64,000 bases of DNA from Bacteroidota bacterium (GTDB lineage: Bacteria; Bacteroidota; Bacteroidia; Chitinophagales; Chitinophagaceae), in assembly GCA_018266575.1 (NCBI GenBank), contig JAFEAE010000011.1:1-64000 (forward strand), given 5' to 3'. Both the position numbers and the translations under genes were made by a program. The notes under the pieces were generated by a model. It had not been told where the DNA came from, did not search any database, and was given only the letters and a program-made list of their open reading frames with translations. This document shows positions 35,778 through 44,108 of the stretch, in pieces; within the stretch, counting starts at the first letter, position 1, and every line of letters begins with the position of its first letter.

Positions 35778-38039
35778 ATGCCCAGGTTAAACCTTCTGTG
35801 TTTTTATTGTTCTTTTTTTATTTGTGCATTTGCATTTGCACGCACATATACAGATGACGAGGCGAGAAACGCGTGGAATGAATTAAAAGTAAAAAAAGTT
35901 TCTGAAGAAAATTTCAGAGAAGTATGCGATCTTATCCAGGATATAGGGCAAACGAATATTAATTTCAGCTATGAAATTTTACGGCAATACATGCCGATCA
36001 TTCAATCAACCGGCAACCACCAATGGATGCATGTTTTGCTGATGAGTTGGGCAAAGGCAAAGGAATCGCTTACTGCTTTTGATGAAGCAGATTCGCTATA
36101 CAAACTTGCACGGGAAAATGCCAGGCCCGGTACTAAAAATTATGATGAAGCAATTGTCGGAACTGTATTGATGTATTTGGAATGGGGAAGAAGCGATTCG
36201 CTAAATAAATATCTTGCCATTGGTGAAAAGAGTTGTGCAAAAAATAATGATAAGGAGAACAGTTCATTTATTTATACATTCAAGGCCTTGTCGTTGTTAG
36301 ATGATACGGCATTATTGCATAAATATCTCGATACCGCTATTTTACTTGCAGAAAAAATAACAGATAAAAATGCGTTGTTCACTGCAAAATATAACCGCGC
36401 AATTTTTTATGACCAATTCAATTTGCAGCAACAGGTTGCTGCGTTAGATGAATTGCTTGAACTTGCAAAAGATCCTTCGTTATCCCATAAACCAAGACTG
36501 TATGAGCGCACTGATTTTTATTTCAGGAACCCTGCACCAAGTATTTATTATCAATTGATGTTGGTAAATCTTTTACTTACTGATTATGATAATGCATGGA
36601 AATTCGCGGAGCTTTTTTATAATGCAACGGTGAAACCAAATCCCGCTGCAGCACAGGCAGCGCCTTTCAATTCGGTAATGGCGATGGTGAAAGCATACCA
36701 GGGCGAATATGATATTGCTAAAAAATTCCTGTCACAAAGTTTCGCATTATACCATCTGCCTGAAAATAAAATTACATATCCCACTTATTATCTTGCTGCC
36801 GGAATGATTGCTGAGCACAATCAAAAATTTACAGAAGCAGTAAGGGATTTCGCAGCGGCATACAAAAACGGGAGCATGGCGTACGGTTTGCATCTGATGC
36901 CGCCGGAAATTTATTATGCTCATGAACTGATCGTAAACAAGCAATATGATTCTGCACAAAAATTATTTTCGCAACTTGCCCCGGTATTGAAAACAAGATT
37001 ATTTTCTGCTATCGGATTTTATTACTACAAATATTACTCTGAATTATTAAAAGCAAAAGGCGACTATCCTGCATACAACAAATCGCTGGAAACATTTTAC
37101 GCGATTAAAGATTCATTGGCGAATATAAACCGTTACCGCGCCATACAGGAAATTGAAACAAGAATGCGTGTGCATGATAAAGAAATGCAAATTGCTAAAT
37201 TAAATGATGACAATGTTAAGGAGCAAAAAGAAATAAAACAGGAACGGATCGATCTTATCATATTCTCTGTTCTTGCAGCAGCGATCATTGTTTTGTTGAT
37301 CACGTATGGGCGTAACCAGCGCCACCGGAAATTACAGGCCCAGCAGATTGCGAAACAAAATGAAGCGCTTCAACAAAAAAAATTAATCGAAATAGAAAAG
37401 CAACATCGTATAGAAGTGATGCAGGGAGCGATTGATGCCGAAGAAAACGAACGGCATAAAATTGCTGATCAACTTCATGACGAAACCGGAAGCATGTTGG
37501 CATTGGCTTCGTTGAATATTTCTTCTGCTATGGAAAAAGGGTTGAGTGATGGTAACTCTGAAGAGAAAATCATAAGGGCTCATGAAATATTAACGTCAGT
37601 TTCTTCGAATATCCGTGATATCAGCCATCGCCTCACTCCGCTGATCATCGAAAAATATGGATTTAAAAAAGCAGTGGAAGATCTTGCAAACACCATTAAC
37701 CTCTCAGGTAAATTGCAGGTGGAAACAGTTGTGATCGGGTTTGATGAAAAGAAACTTCCGGTTTCTTTATTGAATAATTTGTACAGGATCATCCAGGAAT
37801 TGCTTCATAATATCCTCAAACATGCGCAGGCAAAACATGCGTTAACAGAAGTTATTGAGCATGATGATTGTATTTCACTGATCGTGGAAGATGATGGTAT
37901 TGGTATGGAAGATATTTCTGCATCAAATGGTAAAGGCCTCGATACCATTCGCTCTAAAATTGCGTACCTTAATGGAAGAATGGAAATAGAAAGAAAAAAA
38001 GATTCAGGTACATTAATCAATATAGAAATCAACGTATAA
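35778..38039 (+). CDS. Sensor histidine kinase with TPR-like periplasmic domain (HisKA_3)
   Basis: 753 residues. A signal-type N-terminus (MPRLNLLCFYCSFFICAFAFA) is followed by a long alpha-helical TPR-like sensor region (about 30-460), a membrane helix near 490-510 (IDLIIFSVLAAAIIVLLITYG), a coiled coil, and a HisKA_3 dimerisation box with the phospho-acceptor His567 in ADQLHDETGSMLALASLNI. HATPase_c follows (N-box RIIQELLHNILKHAQAK, G1 VEDDGIGM, G2 SNGKGLDTI). This is the NarX/DegS kinase class. The paired response regulator begins 11 bp downstream. Confidence 0.92.
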   Translation: MPRLNLLCFYCSFFICAFAFARTYTDDEARNAWNELKVKKVSEENFREVCDLIQDIGQTNINFSYEILRQYMPIIQSTGNHQWMHVLLMSWAKAKESLTAFDEADSLYKLARENARPGTKNYDEAIVGTVLMYLEWGRSDSLNKYLAIGEKSCAKNNDKENSSFIYTFKALSLLDDTALLHKYLDTAILLAEKITDKNALFTAKYNRAIFYDQFNLQQQVAALDELLELAKDPSLSHKPRLYERTDFYFRNPAPSIYYQLMLVNLLLTDYDNAWKFAELFYNATVKPNPAAAQAAPFNSVMAMVKAYQGEYDIAKKFLSQSFALYHLPENKITYPTYYLAAGMIAEHNQKFTEAVRDFAAAYKNGSMAYGLHLMPPEIYYAHELIVNKQYDSAQKLFSQLAPVLKTRLFSAIGFYYYKYYSELLKAKGDYPAYNKSLETFYAIKDSLANINRYRAIQEIETRMRVHDKEMQIAKLNDDNVKEQKEIKQERIDLIIFSVLAAAIIVLLITYGRNQRHRKLQAQQIAKQNEALQQKKLIEIEKQHRIEVMQGAIDAEENERHKIADQLHDETGSMLALASLNISSAMEKGLSDGNSEEKIIRAHEILTSVSSNIRDISHRLTPLIIEKYGFKKAVEDLANTINLSGKLQVETVVIGFDEKKLPVSLLNNLYRIIQELLHNILKHAQAKHALTEVIEHDDCISLIVEDDGIGMEDISASNGKGLDTIRSKIAYLNGRMEIERKKDSGTLINIEINV

Positions 38040-38050
38040 TTTTTGTTTAC

Positions 38051-38680
38051 ATGCCCTTGCGAATAGTAATAGCAGATGATCATCCGTTGCTGATAGATGG
38101 ATTAAAAAAAGTGCTGGAGGAAATTGACGATGCGCAGGTGGTTGCTACGGCTTCGAACGGAAGGGAGCTGATAAATCTCATGCGTTCTTTTCCGGCAGAC
38201 CTTGTTCTTCTTGATCTCCAGATGCCTAAGATGGATGGCATTGATTCGTTGAAAATATTGCGGAAAGAATTCCCGAAAATGAAGTTCATCATCTTTTCAA
38301 ATTACGGGCAGCCTAAACTGATCAAAGAAATAAAAACAATCGGGGCAAATGGTTATTTATTAAAGAATGTTCCTTCTGCAACGCTGAAGCAGGCTATTGT
38401 TGCAGTTGCCGAAGGAAACAGTTGGTTCCAGGAACTTCTTCCCGAAATAAAGCAATCGGAATTGTTCACGAATGAATTTATAAAAAAATATAAGCTCACA
38501 GAAAGGGAGACAGAAATTATTGCAAAGATTGCAAAGGGCCTCACTACAAAAGAAATCGCCGGCGAATTATTTTTAAGCGAATTCACTATTAACACACATC
38601 GCCGTAATATTTGCCGTAAGCTGAATATTTATACACCTGTAGGTTTGCTGAACTTTGCAAAAGAACATGGGCTTGCGTAA
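38051..38680 (+). CDS. NarL/FixJ-family response regulator
   Basis: 209 residues. The receiver domain starts PLRIVIADDHPLLIDGL, with the phospho-acceptor Asp in LVLLDLQMPKMDGIDSL, the switch Lys region ANGYLLKNVP, and a C-terminal LuxR-type helix-turn-helix (KYKLTERETEIIAKIAKGLTTKEIAGELFLSEFTINTHRRNICRKLNI). It is cotranscribed with the kinase upstream. Three beta-barrel genes follow; whether they are its targets is unknown. Confidence 0.94.
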   Translation: MPLRIVIADDHPLLIDGLKKVLEEIDDAQVVATASNGRELINLMRSFPADLVLLDLQMPKMDGIDSLKILRKEFPKMKFIIFSNYGQPKLIKEIKTIGANGYLLKNVPSATLKQAIVAVAEGNSWFQELLPEIKQSELFTNEFIKKYKLTERETEIIAKIAKGLTTKEIAGELFLSEFTINTHRRNICRKLNIYTPVGLLNFAKEHGLA

Positions 38681-38704
38681 TATTCCGACCTTCAATTATT
38701 TTTT

Positions 38705-39334
38705 CTATTTGCCAAGAGAATAACAACCGGTTATTCCAAAACTTAATGCATGTGCCGACGCATCATTTGATGATCCGGGCGTGAGGTAATTGATCAAACC
38801 AAAATCAAATGCTGCCCTGATCATAATCTGATCGTTCACTTTGTACCCGGCCATAAGATCGGCGCCGATATCAACTCTTTTCAAATCATCTTTGTCGGGA
38901 TTACTGCCAAAATTTATTTTTACCTTATCATCTCCTTCCATTTGATAATGGCCGCCAATACCAAAGGCAAAATAAGGCCCGAACCCAAAACTCCATTTCG
39001 CATTTTTGTCGCTGCCTTTATAAATTAAGTTTAGCGGGATTTTTATAAACGAAACGCGGACGGTTGCTTTTGTATCAAATACATCGGGTTTATAGCCTTC
39101 GTAAGAATATAAAAGCCTTGCACCTACTGCCAGATGCGATGATGGAAGCATATATTCGCCGAACGCACCTAACTGGAAACCGGGAAGCGGTGTGCCTTTC
39201 GGATCACCTCCCGGATCCTTTACAATGGCACCGGACATATTAATGCCGAGCTCTCCGCCATATTGTAACTTTTGCGCCGTAACAAACGAAGAAAAAAATA
39301 AAAAAAGCAAAATAAAGAAGAATGAATATTTCAT
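38705..39334 (-). CDS. Outer-membrane beta-barrel protein, GPYFAFGIGG family (1)
   Basis: 209 residues with a signal peptide (MKYSFFFILLFLFFSSFVTA). The strands alternate, with the motif FGFGPYFAFGIGGHYQ followed by an acidic region and LMAGYKVNDQIMIRAAFDFGLINYL. This layout is shared with the two genes to the right (39579 and 40478). It is a predicted porin-type barrel of unknown function. It converges on the response regulator gene and is divergent from the second barrel, with a long inverted repeat between them. Confidence 0.8.
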   Translation of the reverse strand: MKYSFFFILLFLFFSSFVTAQKLQYGGELGINMSGAIVKDPGGDPKGTPLPGFQLGAFGEYMLPSSHLAVGARLLYSYEGYKPDVFDTKATVRVSFIKIPLNLIYKGSDKNAKWSFGFGPYFAFGIGGHYQMEGDDKVKINFGSNPDKDDLKRVDIGADLMAGYKVNDQIMIRAAFDFGLINYLTPGSSNDASAHALSFGITGCYSLGK

Positions 39335-39386
39335 GACTGGTATGATTAGTTATTGTTCAAATTTCTTAGCTCCGGTTTTTTTCAGG

Positions 39387-39445
39387 AATACTTAGTCCTA
39401 ACTATTTTTTGATTTTGTTTTTTAATATAGTTAATACTAAGTATT
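39387..39445. promoter_or_regulatory. Inverted repeat between divergent barrel genes
   Basis: AATACTTAGT-CC-TAACTAT (39387-39405) against ATAGTTA-AT-ACTAAGTATT (39427-39445): 17 of 19 positions pair, spacer of 21 nt rich in T. It is placed where both divergent promoters should be, so it is a candidate operator or a structured leader. Confidence 0.6.
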
Positions 39446-39578
39446 TGATTTCTTTTATATGCTTAAGAAATTTGAAGACGCCATATTTTCATTTATCATT
39501 ACCCAACACCTGCTTACACAAGCCTCAATAGTTTTTGGAACAGAAATCAAAAAAATAATACACCTAAAATTTTACAAC

Positions 39579-40301
39579 ATGAAAATTTTTTTATGCAAAA
39601 TGATAAAAGCGTTTTTTATTTTAAGCTTTTTCATCCTTATTCTCACATCATGCATGTTGGAAAAGGTAGAACATGAATATCCCGAACTTACAGCTAAAGG
39701 TTCAGCAGACCTGGCAAAACTTGTTGAAAAAGGAGCGTCGGCATACGCGTATTATCACTATGCTCACAATGCAAACGTTGTAGTGGTAAATGAATATACT
39801 TTTGCAGGGCAACCGACAGGAATTGTTCCCGGAAATAACAGTAAGGATGTAGGTGAAAAAACTTCTTCCCTCAAAGAATCTGAACTCCCAGGCTTTTTTG
39901 GGGTACAATATGGCTTTGGGTATGTTGGAAAAGGAGCGAAATATGATGGAGGCTCTGTAAGCCTCGGTTACCTGGAATTGCCCATTGATATTATGTATCA
40001 TCTAAAAGCCGGGCCCGGCCATATTTATGGAGGATTAGGCCCTTACTTCGCTTACGGCATCGGTGGTAAAACCGGTGATGTAAGCAGTTTTGGAGAAAAC
40101 AATGGCGGGTTTAAACGTTTCGATGCAGGAATAGGTTTCCTTGCGGGATATAAATTAAACATGGGCGTTTCACTCGATTTCGGGTATGACCTGGGCCTTG
40201 CAAATGTTGAATATGCAAGCGAAGATGTTACAGGGCATACACGAAATTTTAGTATAAATGTCGGCTATCAGATTGGCAGGTTATTCGTAAAGAAAAAATA
40301 A
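39579..40301 (+). CDS. Outer-membrane beta-barrel protein, GPYFAYGIGG family (2), with lipobox
   Basis: About 240 residues from the ATG at 39579, whose hydrophobic leader ends LILTSC, a lipobox. The frame is open back to 39459, but those 40 residues show no signal. The body has VQYGFGYVGKGAKYDGGSVSLGYLELPIDIMYHL, GGLGPYFAYGIGG and KRFDAGIGFLAGYKLNMGVSLDFGYDLGLA, ending FSINVGYQIG. It is paralogous to its two neighbours. A lipobox on a barrel would be unusual: it could instead be a false positive or a surface-lipoprotein fusion. Confidence 0.75.
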   Translation: MKIFLCKMIKAFFILSFFILILTSCMLEKVEHEYPELTAKGSADLAKLVEKGASAYAYYHYAHNANVVVVNEYTFAGQPTGIVPGNNSKDVGEKTSSLKESELPGFFGVQYGFGYVGKGAKYDGGSVSLGYLELPIDIMYHLKAGPGHIYGGLGPYFAYGIGGKTGDVSSFGENNGGFKRFDAGIGFLAGYKLNMGVSLDFGYDLGLANVEYASEDVTGHTRNFSINVGYQIGRLFVKKK

Positions 40302-40477
40302 TTGCTTTTGAAAAATAGGCATAAATGATTTACCTTACTATTGCTGCGAATGTCGCACAGGTCCCACACCCAATCTCAAAACAGTAGAAAGATCAACAGG
40401 CTTAATTAGTTTATTGCATTTGTTAGTTATGCCTTGCATAAGGTTTAAATCATTTTTTAACCTATAAATGTAAATTC

Positions 40478-41239
40478 ATGAAACGCTCTTTAACTGTTCT
40501 GACAACCAGGTATTCATGCATTTCCCGTTTTCTTGTTGTATCATGTAGCATGTTGTTTTTTGTTGCTCCTTCATTCTCGCAATCAGATGCGGTAAATCTT
40601 TTTTCACCAAAATTCAAACCAGCAAAAACAAGCCTTGGTTGCACTTCTTGCATGTGTATTTGTTTTCAAGGTTCGCTTGATATAGCAAATATTCATGAAA
40701 CGTATGCAGGTGCACCAGGGTATGCTTATGCGGGTTATGGTTCTAAAATAGGGTTCAACTTTGGGGTTTTTGCAACACAGCCAATCGTAACACTCGGCCC
40801 GGGTCAAATTGCTGCGAGGGCAGGGCTTGAGTTTATCCAGAAAGGTGGCAAATATGGAAGTGGTACTGATGAAGAAAATTATCGGTTGAATTATATTGAA
40901 CTTCCTGTTGATGCATTATATCAATACGAAATTTCAGACCAGGCAACAGTATTTGCGGGCTTTGGGCCATATTTTGCTTATGGAGTTGGTGGTAAGATAA
41001 AATATGCCGACGGTTCCCCTTCTGATAATGCATTTGGTGGAGATTACGGGGCAAAGCGTTTTGATTTTGGCATGCAGGTAGTAGGTGGTATCAGGCTTTC
41101 ATGTAAAGCTACTTTGAACCTTGCGTACGATTTTGGTTTGATCAGTACAAGCGGCAATTCTTATGCAGCTAATTTCAAAGATAAAAACGGCTGTTTCAGT
41201 ATAAATATAGGGTACTGTTTTGGGGGCATGGATCGTTAA
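40478..41239 (+). CDS. Outer-membrane beta-barrel protein, GPYFAYGVGG family (3)
   Basis: 253 residues. A long signal region (RYSCISRFLVVSCSMLFFVAPSFSQ) is followed by a Cys-rich segment (TSLGCTSCMCICFQ) and strands. The core reads RAGLEFIQKGGKYGSG, YIELPVDALYQYEI, VFAGFGPYFAYGVGGKIKY and KRFDFGMQVVGGIRLSCKATLNLAYDFGLIST, parallel to the gene at 39579. The start could be the ATG at 40478 or further in; the signal peptide fits with either. A strong terminator follows. Confidence 0.8.
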   Translation: MKRSLTVLTTRYSCISRFLVVSCSMLFFVAPSFSQSDAVNLFSPKFKPAKTSLGCTSCMCICFQGSLDIANIHETYAGAPGYAYAGYGSKIGFNFGVFATQPIVTLGPGQIAARAGLEFIQKGGKYGSGTDEENYRLNYIELPVDALYQYEISDQATVFAGFGPYFAYGVGGKIKYADGSPSDNAFGGDYGAKRFDFGMQVVGGIRLSCKATLNLAYDFGLISTSGNSYAANFKDKNGCFSINIGYCFGGMDR

Positions 41240-41544
41240 AAAATATTTTCCATTAATCATTTTCTCCCCCGGACCCAGGCGCAGGATAAGTTAATTATGC
41301 CTGCGCCATTTTTTATAAGTAATTGCCAATCAATATGGGATTATTTATTTTTTGTAAACCTTAATTTAACCTTTTTTACTTCTGTCAGATTGCCCCAAAA
41401 TCCCTATTTTTACAGTGCTTCAGCCGCATTACCCTTATAACTTCACTAACCCGGTTCTTAAGCGCTGATTGTTTTACTAACCACATTTATTCCGTTTGCT
41501 TCCCATTAATTCTGTCATTTTTTTACCCATAAAATTGGTGATGT
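41240..41544. other. Intergenic region with terminator, otherwise nothing seen
   Basis: After the terminator at 41278-41314 this AT-rich stretch shows no open frame, repeat or motif that I can support. Confidence 0.5.
41278..41314 (+). terminator. Terminator after third barrel gene
   Basis: GGCGCAGG (41278-41285) pairs with CCTGCGCC (41300-41307), 14-nt loop, followed by ATTTTTT. Confidence 0.9.
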
Positions 41545-41814
41545 ATGTATTCGTATGCGTTGCTGGAAAAAGGTTGCTATTACCTCATCCAGGAAAAAGA
41601 AGGAGCCCCGGTTAACCTGATTAAAGTAAACATGGAATCGGATAATTGTATGTATGTGTCTACATATACCGACACTACTGTTTTGGAATGGAAGAAAAAA
41701 ACAGATAGCATCTATGATATTCTTGAATTACTTGATGATGATACAGTGAAGAAATGGGAGGCTATTTACAACGGTAATCAAGACACGTATAATTATGAGG
41801 AAGATGATGAGTGA
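41545..41814 (+). CDS. Small acidic hypothetical protein
   Basis: 89 residues, no signal peptide or membrane helix, C-terminus strongly acidic (NYEEDDE). MYSYALLEKGCYYLIQEKEGAPVNLIKVNMESDNCMYVSTYTDTTVLEWKKKTDSIYDILELL shows mixed strands and a helix, as in a small cytosolic fold. The gene stands alone. I recognise no family. Confidence 0.6.
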   Translation: MYSYALLEKGCYYLIQEKEGAPVNLIKVNMESDNCMYVSTYTDTTVLEWKKKTDSIYDILELLDDDTVKKWEAIYNGNQDTYNYEEDDE

Positions 41815-41851
41815 GTGCAGAATGTGAAAATTTGGAAATGTGTAAATGAAT

Positions 41852-41974
41852 GGTTAGCGGTAAGCGGTGAACAGTATATCAAAAGTTGAATTGATTATTA
41901 ATAACTGTGAACTGAGGACTAAAAATTTATTTTGAATTTTTTGCTCTAGTGAACTTACTGTTCACAGCTTACTG
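41852..41974. repeat. Inverted repeat (TAAGCGGTGAACAGTA type)
   Basis: GGTTAGCGGTAAGCGGTGAA...CAGTA (41852-41875) is mirrored by TTACTGTTCACAGCTTACTG (41955-41974). A third related word, CTTATCGCTTACCGC, follows at 42006-42020. The same vocabulary is used at 18177-18242. Confidence 0.6.
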
Positions 41975-42036
41975 TTTTCTGCTCACTTAAAACTTAAAAC
42001 TTATAACTTATCGCTTACCGCTTTTTCAAAAATATA

Positions 42037-42060
42037 AAGGCCCTGCAAATGCAAGGCCTT
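42037..42060 (-). terminator. Terminator after GlsB-like gene
   Basis: AAGGCC-c-TGC-AAAT-GCA-a-GGCCTT. On the minus strand it is followed by TATATTTTT, 26 nt after the stop of the GlsB-like gene. Confidence 0.8.
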
Positions 42061-42086
42061 CTTCCTAAATAGAATTTTAAAAGGGA

Positions 42087-42329
42087 TTAACTCTTCCTGA
42101 TCAGGCTTACAACAAAAAGCAGCACAACCGCGCCACCTGTTGCAACTAATAATTCACCAAGCAAATTTGTTGGTAAGATGCCAATGACACCGGCAAGCCA
42201 TCCGCCGACCACAGCACCAAGTATTCCAACAATGATATTGCCTAGCAGCCCGAACCCGCCGCCTTTAGTGATCTGGCCTGCAAGCCATCCGGCTACAGCA
42301 CCAAGCAAAATGAACCACAAAAAGTGCAT
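42087..42329 (-). CDS. GlsB/YeaQ/YmgE family stress-response membrane protein
   Basis: 80 residues with three glycine-rich membrane helices: FLWFILLGAVAGWLAGQITKGGGFGLLGNIIVGILGAVVGGWLAGVIG is the family signature. Members are transglycosylase-associated-like envelope proteins induced by stress in other bacteria; biochemical role unclear. Monocistronic with its own terminator. Confidence 0.92.
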   Translation of the reverse strand: MHFLWFILLGAVAGWLAGQITKGGGFGLLGNIIVGILGAVVGGWLAGVIGILPTNLLGELLVATGGAVVLLFVVSLIRKS

Positions 42330-42486
42330 GTTGATTTGTTTTAAGGATTAGAGAATAATGAAAAGATACGAAAATTTGTGAGAAATAAAATGTGAGATGA
42401 TTGTATTAAGTGGCTAGTGATAAGTGGTAAGTAATGAGCAGATGCAATAATCAACTTGATTTTTAAAACATCTTACATTTTACTTC

Positions 42487-43998
42487 TTACCTCTCACTTC
42501 TCACTCCAAGCCTCTTCTTAATTGTTGCCCAAACAGGAAGCAAATCCGGGGATAGATTGAAAAAAATAATTACTGAAAGATAGAAAACAATGAATACAAG
42601 ACTTCTCAGTACGATCCATAAAAACCCTTCGTGCTGATGAAAAAGAAAATAACAGATAAGATATCCGGTAAAGCCGATGATCAATGTAAAAAATGTTTTG
42701 GCGTTGAACGGCTGCATATTAAATTTCTTCAATAAAAAAAAGTAACGGATGCCATTATAAATACTGAATGTGATAAGGTCTGCAATTGCAGGGCCTGCCA
42801 CTCCGATTTTTTTTGCAAGAATATAATTCAACGGAAGCGTTAATGCCAATAATAACATGCCTGTAAAGAAATCAAAACGCCAGAAAACAGATGTGCCGAT
42901 GATTTGTGAATTCACACCAGTGCCCATGTCTACAACACGGGTTAGCCCGATGAACAAAAAAATATATTGTGCATCTAAAAAGCCTCTCTTCAGGTGAAAT
43001 GTAGTTACACCATCCCTGAAATTTATCCATATCAGCACAAACATTCCTACTGAAAATAATAATTGATTGATGGAAGAACGATGATAAATGCGATTGATTT
43101 TATCATAATCTTTATCTTTCCAGGCCTGCGATAACGGAGCAATAGAAGCGGCAATGATCCCGCGTTGTGGCGCCTGTATTAAACTTCCGATATATTGCGC
43201 CAGGGTATATATACCGGCATAAGCAAGACCATCAGGCATTACAGCCGCAATTACAATGACTGCAAAAAAATTAGCGATATTAAAGACCAATCCCCCGCTC
43301 CAAACCAATGTAGCAAGCAAAACGATTTTCTTAAAAAATTTTTTAGTTACGCGGCTGACGGAAAATGTAAAAAATATTTCTTTCCTGGATATTAAGTAAA
43401 CAAAAAGAGCTAATGCGATCAGGATATAACCCAGCGAATATAATTTTATGAACGTGGCAAAATCTGAAATGATACCTGTGAGAAAAAGTATTACCAGTAA
43501 GGTGGAGAATAAACGAAATTGTATTTCACGGAGATAATTTGTCAATACTGATTTTTTCAGTTGCCAAGAGTATGACTCAAGGATTGAAAATATCGTTAAC
43601 CCAAACCCAAAAGGAAATATCCAGTAATAGTATTTTACCAGCTCAGCCGAATTACCCCCGAATTTCCGGATCACTAAATTTTTAAAAACCAATCCTCCGA
43701 AAATCACCAGAATAAAACCGATAATACTAATCACAAGCGACCACGTGATCATATCATTTTTTTCAACCGGTAGATTGTCTTTATAGTACGGATAAAATTT
43801 ATAGATGTAAGCCAGCATGCCAAGGTTCGCGAATGAAAACATGATGTTGGCAATGGCAAGAAAAGTCCCTGTAAGCCCGTATTGTGAAGGTGTAAAACCG
43901 CCTTCTTTTGTGAAGAGATATGTATAAATAAAACCAAGTGCAAAGCCGAAATAAGTGATAGCTGATGAAATAATGCTTTGCCTTCGTATTGTGCTCAT
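42487..43998 (-). CDS. Polysaccharide flippase, Wzx/MATE-like (MurJ/MviN superfamily)
   Basis: 503 residues, about fourteen membrane helices. It begins RRQSIISSAITYFGFALGFIYTYLFT, contains FPFGFGLTIFSILESYSWQLKKSVLTNYLREIQFRLFSTLLVI and ends with a basic tail. The pattern is that of the polysaccharide-biosynthesis (PST) exporters that flip lipid-linked sugar repeats across the inner membrane. No glycosyltransferase genes are adjacent, so the product it handles is unknown. Confidence 0.85.
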   Translation of the reverse strand: MSTIRRQSIISSAITYFGFALGFIYTYLFTKEGGFTPSQYGLTGTFLAIANIMFSFANLGMLAYIYKFYPYYKDNLPVEKNDMITWSLVISIIGFILVIFGGLVFKNLVIRKFGGNSAELVKYYYWIFPFGFGLTIFSILESYSWQLKKSVLTNYLREIQFRLFSTLLVILFLTGIISDFATFIKLYSLGYILIALALFVYLISRKEIFFTFSVSRVTKKFFKKIVLLATLVWSGGLVFNIANFFAVIVIAAVMPDGLAYAGIYTLAQYIGSLIQAPQRGIIAASIAPLSQAWKDKDYDKINRIYHRSSINQLLFSVGMFVLIWINFRDGVTTFHLKRGFLDAQYIFLFIGLTRVVDMGTGVNSQIIGTSVFWRFDFFTGMLLLALTLPLNYILAKKIGVAGPAIADLITFSIYNGIRYFFLLKKFNMQPFNAKTFFTLIIGFTGYLICYFLFHQHEGFLWIVLRSLVFIVFYLSVIIFFNLSPDLLPVWATIKKRLGVRSER

Positions 43999-44029
43999 GC
44001 AGTAATAATTGCCGCAAAGGTAATTATCA

Positions 44030-44105
44030 GGTATGAGTTATGAGCTATGAACTATGAGTTATATTTTCGAATGGATATCTCTTTTTATAAGCGCTTCATA
44101 GCTCA
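44030..44105. repeat. TATGAGTTATGAGC-type words and inverted repeat
   Basis: GTATGAGTTATGAGCTATGAAC... (44031-44062) is built from the heptamer-like words of the window's left end, and is mirrored by TTCATAGCTCATACTTAC (44095-44112) with an intervening AT-rich loop. It lies between the flippase start and the M1 peptidase end and could act as a terminator for the latter. Confidence 0.55.
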
Positions 44106-44108
44106 TAC

